64,000 bases of DNA, taken from an uncultured Duncaniella sp. GTDB lineage: Bacteria; Bacteroidota; Bacteroidia; Bacteroidales; Muribaculaceae. The notes beneath the pieces are model-generated. The model saw only the letters and a list, made by a program, of their open reading frames with translations. It was not told the DNA's origin and did not search any database. Positions 16,241 to 24,908 of this stretch are shown here, piece after piece (position 1 is the stretch's first letter; every line of letters starts with the position of its first letter). The DNA lies in the NCBI GenBank assembly GCA_910589485.1, contig CAJUSW010000002.1, forward strand, positions 62,001-126,000, written 5' to 3'. A program made the translations under genes and the position numbers.

Positions 16241-16304
16241 TATCATACAAACGAAATATTATACAAAAGAAGTATTGTACGGAAGAAGTATTATACGGAA
16301 GAAG
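16241..16304 (+). repeat. Four 16-bp tandem repeats in the dapB leader
   Basis: Four back-to-back units of the form TATTATACGGAAGAAG: 16241-16256 and 16257-16272 are variants, and 16273-16288 and 16289-16304 differ by one base. The array forms nearly the whole 5' leader between the predicted +1 and the start at 16349. It does not encode a peptide and shows no dyad. Confidence 0.9.
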
Positions 16305-16348
16305 ATAATTAAATAGAAAATAAATAACAGAAGATATAATAACGCTAT

Positions 16349-17143
16349 ATGAAGATAGCTATCATAGGATATGGAAAGATGGGTCATGCGATAGAGCGCA
16401 TAGCCCTCGAGCGTGGTCATGAGATTGTGGCCATCATAGATGCCGAGAATACGGCTGATTTTGATTCCGAGGCCTTTGCGTCGGCCGAGGCGGCCATCGA
16501 GTTCACCACCCCGATGACGGCTCCGGGCAATGTGATGCGCGCTGTGGGGAAAGGGGTCCCCGTGGTGTGCGGATCGACAGGTTGGGGCGACTCTCGCGCC
16601 CTTGTCGACAAGGCCGTGACCGAGGCGGGAGGAGCCTTGTTGGCTTCGAGCAATTTCAGCATAGGCGTGCATGTGTTCAACACCATCTCGCGCCGTCTGG
16701 CCCATATCATGGATAAGCTTGCTCAGTACAAGCCCCATATGTCGGAGACTCATCACGTGCACAAGCTCGACCATCCGTCGGGCACAGCCCTCACTATCGC
16801 CGAGGGGATAATCGGCGAGTGCGGACGTGTGGACGGCTGGGCCGACGAGGGTGTAATATGGATGAATGCCGAGCCGGCTGAACGTGAGACCCAAGAGCGT
16901 GAGGCCGAGGCCCGCGCAAAGGAAATACCCGCCGACAAGCTTCCTATCCTCACCTACCGAGAGGGGGAAGTGCCGGGAATACACACCGTGACATGGGAGT
17001 CGGGGGTCGACACCATCACCATAAGCCACTCGGCCAAGTCGCGCGACGGTTTTGCCTTAGGCGCCGTGATGGCAGCCGAGTGGATAGCCGGACGCAAGGG
17101 CATATTCACTATCGAAGAGATGATGAAATCGCTTCTCGATTGA
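16349..17143 (+). CDS. dapB: 4-hydroxy-tetrahydrodipicolinate reductase
   Basis: NAD(P)H-dependent enzyme of the diaminopimelate/lysine pathway, feeding peptidoglycan and lysine synthesis. The 264-residue protein has the dinucleotide fold at the N-terminus (MKIAIIGYGKMGHAIE), an AIEFTTP motif, GSTGWGD, SSNFSIGVHVFN and the catalytic histidine/lysine region SETHHVHKLDHPSGTALTIAEGI. It ends in the expected FALGAVMAAEWIAGRKGIFTIEEM segment. The start ATG at 16349 gives the normal length. It precedes lepB with a 63-bp gap and may be cotranscribed. Confidence 0.96.
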   Translation: MKIAIIGYGKMGHAIERIALERGHEIVAIIDAENTADFDSEAFASAEAAIEFTTPMTAPGNVMRAVGKGVPVVCGSTGWGDSRALVDKAVTEAGGALLASSNFSIGVHVFNTISRRLAHIMDKLAQYKPHMSETHHVHKLDHPSGTALTIAEGIIGECGRVDGWADEGVIWMNAEPAERETQEREAEARAKEIPADKLPILTYREGEVPGIHTVTWESGVDTITISHSAKSRDGFALGAVMAAEWIAGRKGIFTIEEMMKSLLD

Positions 17144-17206
17144 TCCCACAAACTGTTGCAACACACATTCTCAATAAACTCCGGAAAATTGGATAAAGAC
17201 AAGTTT

Positions 17207-18628
17207 ATGGCTGATTTCAAGCGTCGAGTGCGCGAGAACAGCCGAACACGATGGATACGCTTCGGGATAGTATCGGTGATATTTTTCCTTTGGGTTGCCT
17301 GGCTTGGCAACTGGTGGGTAGCACTGGCATGGATACTGCTCTTTGACATCTACATCACGGGATATATACCGTTCACTTGGTGGAAGAAGTCCAAGAGCGC
17401 GGCCGTGAGAGGCGTGATGAGCTGGGTCGACGCGATAGTGTATGCGCTGATCTTAGTGTACTTCGTGTTCACATTCGTGGGACAGAACTACCAGATCCCC
17501 TCCTCATCGCTCGAAAAATCGCTCTTAGTGGGCGATTACCTGTGGGTCAACAAGATGGCCTACGGCCCGAGGGTGCCCAACACCCCCATACATTTCCCGC
17601 TCGTGCAGAACACTTTCCCCATACTCAACACCAAGAGCTATCTGGAGACCCCGCAGTGGAAATATCACCGCCTCAAGGGCCTTGGCAATGTGCAAAGGGG
17701 GGATATCGTGGTGTTCAACTTCCCGGCAGGCGACACCGTGGCTACCAAGATACAGAACCCCGACTACTACACGCTGTGCAAGATGTATGGCCGCGATCAG
17801 GTGTTGGGTAATCCCCAAACTTTCGGCGAGGTAATATATCGCCCCGTGGATCGCAGGGAAAATTATGTGAAGCGCGCTGTGGGACTTCCCGGCGAGCGCA
17901 TAAAGATCGTGGACGGCGTGATATATATTAACGGAAAAGCGATAGACCAGCCCGAGAATGTGCAGTTCAACTATTACTATCAGCTGAAACAGGGACGGTT
18001 TACCGATGCCATGTGGGACGAGGCCGGAATCTCGGTCGACGACCGCCACGAGGTGCCTGTGACCGCCGATGATATCGAAGCCCTGCGCCAGTTGGGATTC
18101 ACGGTGAACCCCGACGGAAGCGTGCCCCAGATATATGCGTCGCCTCTCACCCCGGCCATGGTAAAGGAGATGAGCAGTAATCCCGCCATAGCAAATGTGC
18201 TGAAAGTACCGGCCAACGAGGGGGAGATGCTGTATCCCGACGGGGTGTCCTCGACATGGACCCGCGCCGATTACGGCGAAATATGGATCCCGGCCAAGGG
18301 TGCAACCATCGAGCTTACCCCCGACAACTGGAACCGCTACGAGAGGGTGATCAGAGTGTATGAGGGGAACGAGGATGCCCGCATGGGCGAGGACGGCAAG
18401 GTGTATATAAACGGCAAGCCGGCCGACAGCTATACCTTCAAGATGGATTACTATTTCATGATGGGCGATAACCGCGACAATTCGCTGGATTCGCGCTACT
18501 GGGGTTTCGTGCCCGAGGATCATATAGTAGGCCGTCCGGAGAGGGTGCTGATCTCGTTTGACAAGGACCGCTCGCTCTTCAATGGCGGCATACGATGGAA
18601 CCGAGTACTTAAGAAGGCCTCGGAGTAA
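17207..18628 (+). CDS. lepB: Signal peptidase I
   Basis: Membrane serine protease removing signal peptides from exported proteins. It has the long Bacteroidota form (about 473 residues from ATG 17207; an in-frame start at 17156 adds an unlikely extension). There are three N-terminal hydrophobic segments (FGIVSVIFFLWVAWL, WWVALAWILLFDIYITGYI, DAIVYALILVYFVFTFVG). The catalytic Ser lies in QIPSSSLEKSLLVGDYLWVNK, the catalytic Lys in ENYVKRAVGLPGERI, and box E in MMGDNRDNSLDSRYWGFVPEDHIVGR. The large insert between boxes D and E is typical of this phylum. It follows dapB and precedes the WbqC-family gene on the same strand, as in many Bacteroidales. Confidence 0.94.
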   Translation: MADFKRRVRENSRTRWIRFGIVSVIFFLWVAWLGNWWVALAWILLFDIYITGYIPFTWWKKSKSAAVRGVMSWVDAIVYALILVYFVFTFVGQNYQIPSSSLEKSLLVGDYLWVNKMAYGPRVPNTPIHFPLVQNTFPILNTKSYLETPQWKYHRLKGLGNVQRGDIVVFNFPAGDTVATKIQNPDYYTLCKMYGRDQVLGNPQTFGEVIYRPVDRRENYVKRAVGLPGERIKIVDGVIYINGKAIDQPENVQFNYYYQLKQGRFTDAMWDEAGISVDDRHEVPVTADDIEALRQLGFTVNPDGSVPQIYASPLTPAMVKEMSSNPAIANVLKVPANEGEMLYPDGVSSTWTRADYGEIWIPAKGATIELTPDNWNRYERVIRVYEGNEDARMGEDGKVYINGKPADSYTFKMDYYFMMGDNRDNSLDSRYWGFVPEDHIVGRPERVLISFDKDRSLFNGGIRWNRVLKKASE

Positions 18629-18681
18629 TTCCCCGCGCTCACCAATCAGCAAATAACTAACAATCAGTAATTTTTGCAGTT

Positions 18682-19302
18682 TTGCGTCCTATATTATTTC
18701 CCGAATGTCATGAGAAGTTATCTCCCCGCCTATGTGGGGGGATAGAGGAGTACGTGAAGGCGTGGGCCTGCGGCAGTTCGGCAATGGACTGGACGGGGCG
18801 GTTTGACAAACGCGACAAGGATACCCACCGCTTCACTATAGCCGACACTCGCGGGAAACTGCAACTCACCGTGCCTATAGCCAAGCCCGAGTCGTCACGC
18901 ATAAGGTGGGACGAGGTAGAGATCTCGACCCACGGAGCGTGGTGGGATGTGCACCGCGTGGCGCTGGAGAGCGCCTACGGACGTACCCCTTACTTCGAGT
19001 TCTACATCGACCGTTTCCGGCCTATGCTCACCACGGGGGTGACTGAACGTTTCCCGAAACTTCATGCCCTGGCCACGGCCTGGGACCGCGAGATCAGGGA
19101 TATATTGGGGCTGACCTCGGACCGCACCGAGGGGGATCCCATGCCCCATCTCGGCCGGGAGATCTCCCTGAAGCCTTACAGACAGGTGAGAGGTGATAAA
19201 CTGGGGTTCATAGCCGGACTTTCAATCCTCGACCTGGTGTTCAACCTTGGGCCCGAGGCGCAATTATATCTGAACGAGATGGCCGAGGAGGCGTTCATGT
19301 AA
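18682..19302 (+). CDS. WbqC-family protein
   Basis: WbqC-like protein of about 206 residues. Family hallmarks are WTGRFDKRDKDTHRFTIADTRGKLQLTVPI, a central WWDVHRVALESAYGRTPYFEFYIDRF and the end LSILDLVFNLGPEAQLYL. WbqC proteins are found beside signal peptidase genes in Bacteroidota and in some O-antigen clusters; their biochemical role is not settled. The start is uncertain: the frame opens after a stop at 18658, has no early ATG, and TTG 18682 is the best candidate, giving RPILFPECHEK in place of the usual N-terminal motif. The N-terminus looks shorter than family members and may be diverged. It follows lepB by 53 bp. Confidence 0.75.
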   Translation: MRPILFPECHEKLSPRLCGGIEEYVKAWACGSSAMDWTGRFDKRDKDTHRFTIADTRGKLQLTVPIAKPESSRIRWDEVEISTHGAWWDVHRVALESAYGRTPYFEFYIDRFRPMLTTGVTERFPKLHALATAWDREIRDILGLTSDRTEGDPMPHLGREISLKPYRQVRGDKLGFIAGLSILDLVFNLGPEAQLYLNEMAEEAFM

Positions 19303-19372
19303 CATACAAGTTTTCAATTCCAATAATACAATTTCGGCCCGAAGCGATCCGGGCATAAAAACCATAGCATAT

Positions 19373-20326
19373 ATGCGAGTAATAGATCATCTTAACGCAA
19401 CAGGAGGTCGCACGGCTTTCTCTTTTGAAATACTTCCCCCGCTCAAAGGCAATGACATAGGGCGAGTGTATGGCATCATCGACAAACTGAGAGAGTTTGA
19501 TCCCAAGTATATCAATATCACCTCGCACCGCAGTGAGGTACAGTATCGCGAGTTGCCCGACGGAAGCATCATAAAGAAGAAGGTGCGCAAGCGTCCGGGT
19601 TCGGTTGCGATAGCCTCGGCCATACAGAATAAATATGGGATCACGGCTGTGCCTCACATCATATGCAAGGGTTTCACAAGGGATGAGACGGAGTATGCGC
19701 TCATTGACCTCAATTTCTTAGGGGTGCACGACCTGCTGTTACTACAGGGGGATGCGAAGGGGCCTGACAAGTCGACCGATCCTAAGGAGGTGAATCTACA
19801 CGCGTCGGATCTGCAGGCTCAGGTGAATGATTTCAACCGGGGTATATATGCTGACGGGGATCCATTTGAGGCTAACGCTACGCCATTCAGTTATGGTATG
19901 GCTTGTTATCCCGAGAAGCATGAGGCGGCGCCCAATATGGAGAGCGATCTGAAGTATGCCAAGATGAAGGTTGACAACGGTGCGTCGTATCTGGTGACGC
20001 AGATGTTTTTTGACAATCAGAAGTATTACGATTTCGTGGAGCGTTGCCGTAAGGAGGGGATAAATGTGCCTATTATCCCGGGTATCAAGCCGGTGGTGTT
20101 CCGCAATCAGTTGAATGTGTTGCCAAGGGTGTTCAGGAGTGATATCCCTGAGCCGTTCGCATCGGAATTGGCAAAATGTGAGAGCGATGAGCAGGCTAAG
20201 GAGGTTGGCGTGGAGTGGTGTATCGAGCAGTGCCGTGATCTGATTGAGCATGGGGTGCCGTCGATACATTTCTATACGTTAATGGCCACGGAGTCAGTGA
20301 GACGTGTGGCGAGGGAGATATATTGA
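19373..20326 (+). CDS. metF: 5,10-methylenetetrahydrofolate reductase
   Basis: FAD-dependent enzyme reducing methylene-THF to methyl-THF for methionine synthesis. The 317-residue protein shows FSFEILPPLKGND at the N-terminus, ITSHRSE, a TAVPHIICKGFTRDE segment, LLLQGDAKGPD, the FSYGMACYPEKHEAAPN motif, SYLVTQMFFDNQKYYDF, VPIIPGIKPV and the final GVPSIHFYTLMATESVRRV. The length and ATG start are normal. Only 70 bp separate it from the WbqC-family gene, and no SAM riboswitch was seen there. It ends just before AGTATAGAG repeats. Confidence 0.96.
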   Translation: MRVIDHLNATGGRTAFSFEILPPLKGNDIGRVYGIIDKLREFDPKYINITSHRSEVQYRELPDGSIIKKKVRKRPGSVAIASAIQNKYGITAVPHIICKGFTRDETEYALIDLNFLGVHDLLLLQGDAKGPDKSTDPKEVNLHASDLQAQVNDFNRGIYADGDPFEANATPFSYGMACYPEKHEAAPNMESDLKYAKMKVDNGASYLVTQMFFDNQKYYDFVERCRKEGINVPIIPGIKPVVFRNQLNVLPRVFRSDIPEPFASELAKCESDEQAKEVGVEWCIEQCRDLIEHGVPSIHFYTLMATESVRRVAREIY

Positions 20327-20728
20327 TAGTATAGAGGGTTTTAGTATAGAGTATATAGTTTTTGGCCCTGGTTTTGGTACAGAGTTTTTGACCAGAGGGC
20401 CAGAGGGATATTATATTTGGCCGAGAGATCAGCGAATTAGCGTGAAGATTATAGGACGTCTTCGACGCCCATTTCGGTATGCGTTTCATTTCCCCGCGCC
20501 TCGCGCCTGGATGCAAATTTTGCCCTACGGGCAATTTGCATCCGTCGCTCGTGGCGGGGCTATAATTACATCGCCGTTTCACGGCTCCGTTGGTATAGCC
20601 TGCGGGGGATTGGGGGATATTATATCGCCCTTTCAGGGCTTACTGCGGAGACCTGAAAGGGCAATTTGACAGTGGGGAGGATGGGAGATTATCTGGGTGT
20701 AGGAGGGATAGTCGTGGTGTACGGGGGA
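20327..20728. repeat. Convergent gap with AGTATAGAG copies and REP-like palindromes
   Basis: This 402-bp gap lies between metF and alkaline phosphatase (convergent). It begins with AGTATAGAG units (20328-20366). A large imperfect hairpin is centred on 20509-20543 (GGATGCAAATT...AATTTGCATCC with inner GCCC/GGGC), flanked by CCCCGC/GCGGGG arms. A small hairpin lies at 20573-20585, and a perfect 11-bp inverted repeat GCCCTTTCAGG/CCTGAAAGGGC at 20627-20637 and 20652-20662. It resembles dispersed intergenic repeats of Bacteroidales and may terminate both genes. No gene seen. Confidence 0.7.
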
Positions 20729-22114
20729 TTATTTTGTGAGGGTGCGGAGGTGGGTGGGGAGGATGGTGTTGTCGTTGAGGGGGGTGAAGAGTTCGGAGCC
20801 GGCGCCGATGGCGTAGACGGGAACGAGACCTCCGGAGTGGCCGTTGGTGGTGAATCCGAGGCCGGTGAGGCCGTCGATGATGTCGTAGACCATCTCGGTG
20901 AAGGTGTTGAACGAGTTGTAGAGGGTGGCGTGGTCGGCTGTGATGTCGCTCTTCATGGAGCGGTTGAATTCCTCCTCAAGTGCTGCAGTCTGCTCATCGG
21001 TGAGGGGGAGATAGGTCCAGAAACCGAGATTATCGGTGAGAAATTCCTTCATATCGGGCCATTCGTAGATGCGACGCGATTTGCGCAGGGCACGGCAATA
21101 GTCGGCAAAAACGTCCTTGGAGATCTTCTGATGGTCGATGTAACCGAGGTGGAGATCATAGCCCACACGGTTGTTTCCGAGGCCCATACCGCCTGTCTCA
21201 TGGTCGGCAGTGACGAGGATGAGGGTTTCATCGGGGTGGGCGAGATAGAAGTCGTAGGCGTGACGGAGGGCCTGATTGAAGTTGAGCACCTCCTTGATGA
21301 TGGTGCCACCGTCGTTGGCATGGCCACCGTAGTCGATATTTCCACCCTCAACCATCATGAAAAAGCGGTCACGGCCATTCTTCTCAAGGTGCTTTATGGC
21401 CGCCAGGGTCATGTCCGGGAGATTCATTGCTCCCTGCACAGAGTCGATTGTGTAGCCGATCTGCGGGAATGTGATCTGCTCGGGGTTGAGAAGGAGCACC
21501 CGTTTAGACTTGGCATCCTTGAGCTGATCCATACCATAGGCGATATCAACGCCGTTGGCGCGGAAGGTGTCGAGGAGGTCGTTGGGTGTACCGTCCTTGG
21601 CCTTGGTGCCACGGAGGTTGGATCCGGCCAGGAAATCGTAGCCCGAGGCTGCGGCCTGCTTGCCTATCTCATAGTACATCTTACGGCTGGGAACGTGGGC
21701 ATAGAATGCTCCGGGGGTGGCATCATCGATGGGCACGGAGGTGACGAGCGCCACTCCATAGCCACGGTCGAATAGCTCTTTGGCAACCGAGGTGACAGCC
21801 ACAGTATCGGGCGACATGCCGAGCATACCGTTCTTGGTCTTCACACCGGTGGCCAGGGCTGTGCCGGCGGCGGCAGAGTCAGTGACGGGGGATGAGGCGG
21901 AATGGGTGGTGCACTGGGAGGCCACGGGGAATTGCATCATGAGGATGGGGTCGGTGTTGCCGAGGACTGTGCGGTTATATACCTGGGCACCAAGAGCCTG
22001 GGCCATGCCCATGCCGTCTCCGATGAAGTAGAATATATATTTCGGGGCCTCGGCACGTGATGCGAGGGCTATGGCAAGGAGAGTGAACAGCGTTGAGAGG
22101 AAACGTGGTTTCAT
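20729..22114 (-). CDS. Alkaline phosphatase (PhoA superfamily)
   Basis: Exported phosphomonoesterase releasing phosphate from organic esters. The 461-residue protein has a short signal peptide (MKPRFLSTLFTLLAIALASRAEA), metal ligand Asp33 in FIGDGMGMAQ and the nucleophile Ser80 in SPVTDSAAAGTALATG. Later metal-site segments are MMVEGGNIDYGGHANDGG, ILVTADHETGG and the C-terminal TNGHSGGLVPVYAIG. All zinc/magnesium ligand motifs appear intact, so it should be active. It lies downstream of the GH3/JAR-type gene with a 137-bp gap containing GGTTTAT octamers and no recognised promoter. I saw no Pho-type regulator nearby. Confidence 0.94.
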   Translation of the reverse strand: MKPRFLSTLFTLLAIALASRAEAPKYIFYFIGDGMGMAQALGAQVYNRTVLGNTDPILMMQFPVASQCTTHSASSPVTDSAAAGTALATGVKTKNGMLGMSPDTVAVTSVAKELFDRGYGVALVTSVPIDDATPGAFYAHVPSRKMYYEIGKQAAASGYDFLAGSNLRGTKAKDGTPNDLLDTFRANGVDIAYGMDQLKDAKSKRVLLLNPEQITFPQIGYTIDSVQGAMNLPDMTLAAIKHLEKNGRDRFFMMVEGGNIDYGGHANDGGTIIKEVLNFNQALRHAYDFYLAHPDETLILVTADHETGGMGLGNNRVGYDLHLGYIDHQKISKDVFADYCRALRKSRRIYEWPDMKEFLTDNLGFWTYLPLTDEQTAALEEEFNRSMKSDITADHATLYNSFNTFTEMVYDIIDGLTGLGFTTNGHSGGLVPVYAIGAGSELFTPLNDNTILPTHLRTLTK

Positions 22115-22115
22115 T

Positions 22116-22172
22116 GGTTTAGAGGTTTATGGGTTTATGAGTTTAGAGGTTTATGGGTTTATAAGTTTATGG
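22116..22172. repeat. GGTTTATG-type octamer array upstream of alkaline phosphatase
   Basis: Imperfect octamers (GGTTTAGA, GGTTTATG, AGTTTATG) directly abut the start of the alkaline phosphatase gene. They are the reverse-strand form of the 348-415 array, here in opposite orientation to the flanking genes. Confidence 0.8.
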
Positions 22173-22250
22173 ATCAGGGCATTTAGGTCTTGTACTCTAA
22201 TCCTTGTACAACATCTAATCCTTTTCTAATCCTTATCTAATCCTATGGTA

Positions 22251-23768
22251 TCAGATGGAGTTGAGGCGGAGGATGTCGTCGATGGGAGTGCGGGTGTTGG
22301 AGAGGCGGGGCACTTTGCGCTGTCCGCCGAGTTTTCCGGTGGAGGAGAGCCAGCAGTCAAAGACTCCCTTGCGCCCTACAACCACCGAAAGGCGGTCGAG
22401 GAAGATGCCGTGGGCGCGCTTGGCCTGATAGTCGGAGTTGACCTCCTGGAGGGCGAGATCGAGCGCATCGGCAAAGGCTTCGACCGAGGCGGGCGGGCGG
22501 TCGAACTCAATGAGCCATTCGTGACGGCCACGGCGGTTGTCGGAAGCGTAGACAGGGGCGGCGGTGTAGTTGATCACCGAGCAATTCATGTCCCTGCACA
22601 CGCGGGCCATAGCGGTCTCGGCATTCTCGACCATCAGCTCCTCGCCAAAGGCGTTGATGAAGCACTTGGTGCGTCCGGCGATGGTGATGCGGAGCGGGTC
22701 GACGCTCTCGACGCGCACGGTATCGCCGGGGGTGTAACGCCATAGACCGTTGCAGGAGGTTATGACGAGCGAATAGACCTCGCCCTCCTCAACCTGCCAT
22801 GCCGGGATGGGCTGAGGATTGTCAGACTCGAGCTGAGAGACGGGGATGAACTCGTAGAACACTCCGCACCCAAGCAGGAGAAGCATACCGTGGGAATCGA
22901 GGGTGTCCTGCACGGCAAAGAAACCCTCGGATGCGTTGTAGCTCTCGAGATAACGCATGCCGGGGCGGGTGATGCGGGCATACTGGCCACGGTAGGGCTC
23001 CATACAGATGCCTCCATGGAAAAAGACTTCAAGATTGGGCCACACATCGTGGATGCACGAGACACCGGCTCGGGCCATAACGCCCTTGATCACAGTGAGA
23101 AACCACGATGGAACGCCTGAGATATTGGTGACATTCTCGCGCATGGAGGCCTCGATGAGACGGGGCAGTTTCTCCTCCCAGTCGGCAAGGAGAGCAATGC
23201 GCTTGGAGGGGACGCGCACCATGTTGGCGAGCGGGTTGATACAGTCGATGAGTGTGGCCGAGAGGTCGCCTACCTTCACTCCCGAGTTGAGAGTCAACTC
23301 ATTGGCATAACTGCCGCCGAGAATGAAGCCTTTGCCCGAGAACAGGCGGCTATCGGGGTACAGGCGTAGGTATTGGGCCACTACCTGGGTGCCTCCGGCG
23401 TAATGGTTGACGCGGAGAGAATCGTCGGTAATGGGGATGTATTTGCTCTTGCCGTCGGATGTGCCCGAGCTTTGGGCGAAACGGCGTGTTACACCGGGCC
23501 ACAGCACGTCGGCCTCGCCATTGACCATGCGCATCACCCACTCCCTGACATCGGGGTAGGCCTGCACGGAGGGGACCGATGATCGTAGGGTGTCGTAGGG
23601 GTCGGCATGGGATGTGAGACCACACGAAGCGCCCCACTTGGTGAGGGCACCATTGCGCACGAGCCACGCGAGCTGGGCGCGCTGAACCTCCTCGACGTGT
23701 CCGCGCCAGGAGAGCACGCGCTCGCCCTGACGCCTGAACCATGGTCTTACCAGCGGAGTGAAGTCCAT
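22251..23768 (-). CDS. GH3 auxin-responsive-promoter family protein (acyl-adenylating fold)
   Basis: A 505-residue member of the plant GH3/JAR1-like family, found widely in Bacteroidota. Plant members adenylate carboxylic acids and join them to amino acids; the bacterial substrate is unknown. The ANL-type nucleotide motif is RRFAQSSGTSDGKSKYIPIT (phosphate loop), with ESYNASEGFFAVQD for the adenylate-binding segment and YSLVITSCNGLWRYTPGDTVRV and GRTKCFINAFGEELMVENAE near the hinge and C-terminal domain. No signal peptide. The upstream DUF4919 gene ends 23 bp before its start, so the two are likely cotranscribed. Confidence 0.88.
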   Translation of the reverse strand: MDFTPLVRPWFRRQGERVLSWRGHVEEVQRAQLAWLVRNGALTKWGASCGLTSHADPYDTLRSSVPSVQAYPDVREWVMRMVNGEADVLWPGVTRRFAQSSGTSDGKSKYIPITDDSLRVNHYAGGTQVVAQYLRLYPDSRLFSGKGFILGGSYANELTLNSGVKVGDLSATLIDCINPLANMVRVPSKRIALLADWEEKLPRLIEASMRENVTNISGVPSWFLTVIKGVMARAGVSCIHDVWPNLEVFFHGGICMEPYRGQYARITRPGMRYLESYNASEGFFAVQDTLDSHGMLLLLGCGVFYEFIPVSQLESDNPQPIPAWQVEEGEVYSLVITSCNGLWRYTPGDTVRVESVDPLRITIAGRTKCFINAFGEELMVENAETAMARVCRDMNCSVINYTAAPVYASDNRRGRHEWLIEFDRPPASVEAFADALDLALQEVNSDYQAKRAHGIFLDRLSVVVGRKGVFDCWLSSTGKLGGQRKVPRLSNTRTPIDDILRLNSI

Positions 23769-23791
23769 AACAGTGAGGATGCGGGGGGAAA

Positions 23792-24502
23792 TCAGAGTTC
23801 GTCGGGATGCTTGCGGTAGTATTCCTCAAGCAGAGGCCCGATGTTGAAATAATAGCCTCCGGCATCCTTGCCCTTGGCGTCCTTGACGGTAATATACTCG
23901 TAGGAAGGATCGTAGAACACGTGGTCGCTGACGGTGTAGTCCATCATGTTGAGGAGCACATACTCGTGCTGAGGCTCTATGACGTACCAGGCGTTCTCCT
24001 CATCAAGGCCGGTGCCGGTGGAGACGATGGCCATGAGGATATAGTTGAGCTTGTATTGCCAGATGTTGGCCAGATTGGTCTTCCCCTTGCCACGGAGGGC
24101 ATTTATGAGCATCACCATCTCGCCGAGATTGAAGGGATTGTCGGCCAGCGCGCGCTCGGAATAGGCTATCACCGAGTCACATTCCTGACGGGTGAGATTC
24201 TTGGAGCGGTTGAGGGTGGCATCGTAGGTGATGGTGCGCTCGCTCGAGCGGTAGGGGTTATAGTCCTCCTGAAACATGTAGCCGAGGTAGAGGTAGCGGT
24301 ACTTGTCGATCTTCATGAGAGTATCATTGCGCTGAAACTCGGCCATGAGGCGGGGGTAATAGTAGGGGGAAGTGCGGTCGAGGGTGGCTATGCGTATGGA
24401 GTCGAGGTCGGGCTTCTCGCGCTTGAGCTGGGGAAGCACATCGGCCCTCGAGGCCGTCACGCCCATGAGGACAAGCAGTATTATGGTGAGAAAACGAGTC
24501 AT
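23792..24502 (-). CDS. DUF4919 family secreted protein
   Basis: About 236 residues from ATG 24502. The frame extends further upstream, but that part is intergenic and the -7 box (24520-24527) fixes the shorter start. The signal peptide MTRFLTIILLVLMGVTASRA is followed by a helical domain with segments KYRYLYLGYMFQEDYNPYRSS, CDSVIAYSERALADNPFNL and NIWQYKLNYILMAIVSTGTG. This matches DUF4919 proteins of Bacteroidota; the helical pairs suggest a TPR-like fold. Function unknown. It is upstream of and probably cotranscribed with the GH3/JAR-type gene. Confidence 0.85.
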   Translation of the reverse strand: MTRFLTIILLVLMGVTASRADVLPQLKREKPDLDSIRIATLDRTSPYYYPRLMAEFQRNDTLMKIDKYRYLYLGYMFQEDYNPYRSSERTITYDATLNRSKNLTRQECDSVIAYSERALADNPFNLGEMVMLINALRGKGKTNLANIWQYKLNYILMAIVSTGTGLDEENAWYVIEPQHEYVLLNMMDYTVSDHVFYDPSYEYITVKDAKGKDAGGYYFNIGPLLEEYYRKHPDEL

Positions 24503-24519
24503 GTCGATGTGTTTTCGAG

Positions 24520-24527
24520 CAAAGTTA
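24520..24527 (-). promoter_or_regulatory. -7 box of the DUF4919 gene
   Basis: The minus strand reads TAACTTTG, about 17 bp before the chosen ATG; expected +1 near 24513. The MITE-like element begins 31 bp upstream. Confidence 0.6.
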
Positions 24528-24558
24528 AGAAAATTTTCGGTAAAATGTAACGTTTTTA

Positions 24559-24890
24559 GAGGTTGTTTAAAAACAAATGTGAAAGCCAGAGTCCAATCCC
24601 ATGAGATGGATTCCGGTATGAAAAGAGGGAGCATAGCTGTGGCTATGTGACCGATTTTCAGGACGGAAGGCATCCGTGGGATTGGATGCGAACAAGGAAA
24701 TTTTCTTTTGTTTCATATAAAATTGCAATCTTTTTTATTCAATAAAGAATCATTTGTCTCATGGATGTCTTTTTGGTTAAATTATCCCTAATCCTCGGTC
24801 ACATAGCTACAGCTATGCTCCCTCTGATTATGAATAATTTACCTCAAAAATACATCCACTCTGGCTTCACATTTGTTATTAAACAACCTC
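24559..24890. mobile_element. MITE-like element with long terminal inverted repeats
   Basis: A 332-bp non-coding element. The ends GAGGTTGTTTAA...TTAAACAACCTC belong to imperfect terminal repeats of about 34 bp (24558-24592 and 24858-24891, two mismatches). Inside, a second inverted pair of 30 bp (24625-24654 and 24795-24824, one mismatch) contains CATAGC/GCTATG hairpins. TTA flanks both ends (24556-24558 and 24891-24893), consistent with a 3-bp target duplication of TNA type as made by some IS5-group elements. No transposase ORF, so it would need one in trans. It fills most of the 406-bp gap between the DUF4919 gene and the membrane protein gene. Confidence 0.75.
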
Positions 24891-24908
24891 TTAGATTTTG
24901 TAACGAAC

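Noticed and set aside
16241..16304. CRISPR-like array
   Set aside because: The four units are directly adjacent, with no spacers, and there are no cas genes.
17525..18652. 375-codon minus-strand ORF opposite lepB
   Set aside because: Shadow of signal peptidase with its active-site motifs on the plus strand.
20666..21775. 369-codon plus-strand ORF opposite alkaline phosphatase
   Set aside because: Antisense shadow; Val/Gly/Glu-rich translation and begins inside the REP-like block.
24503..24673. Upstream extension of the DUF4919 gene
   Set aside because: It crosses the -7 box and the terminal repeat of the MITE-like element; the signal peptide begins at 24502.
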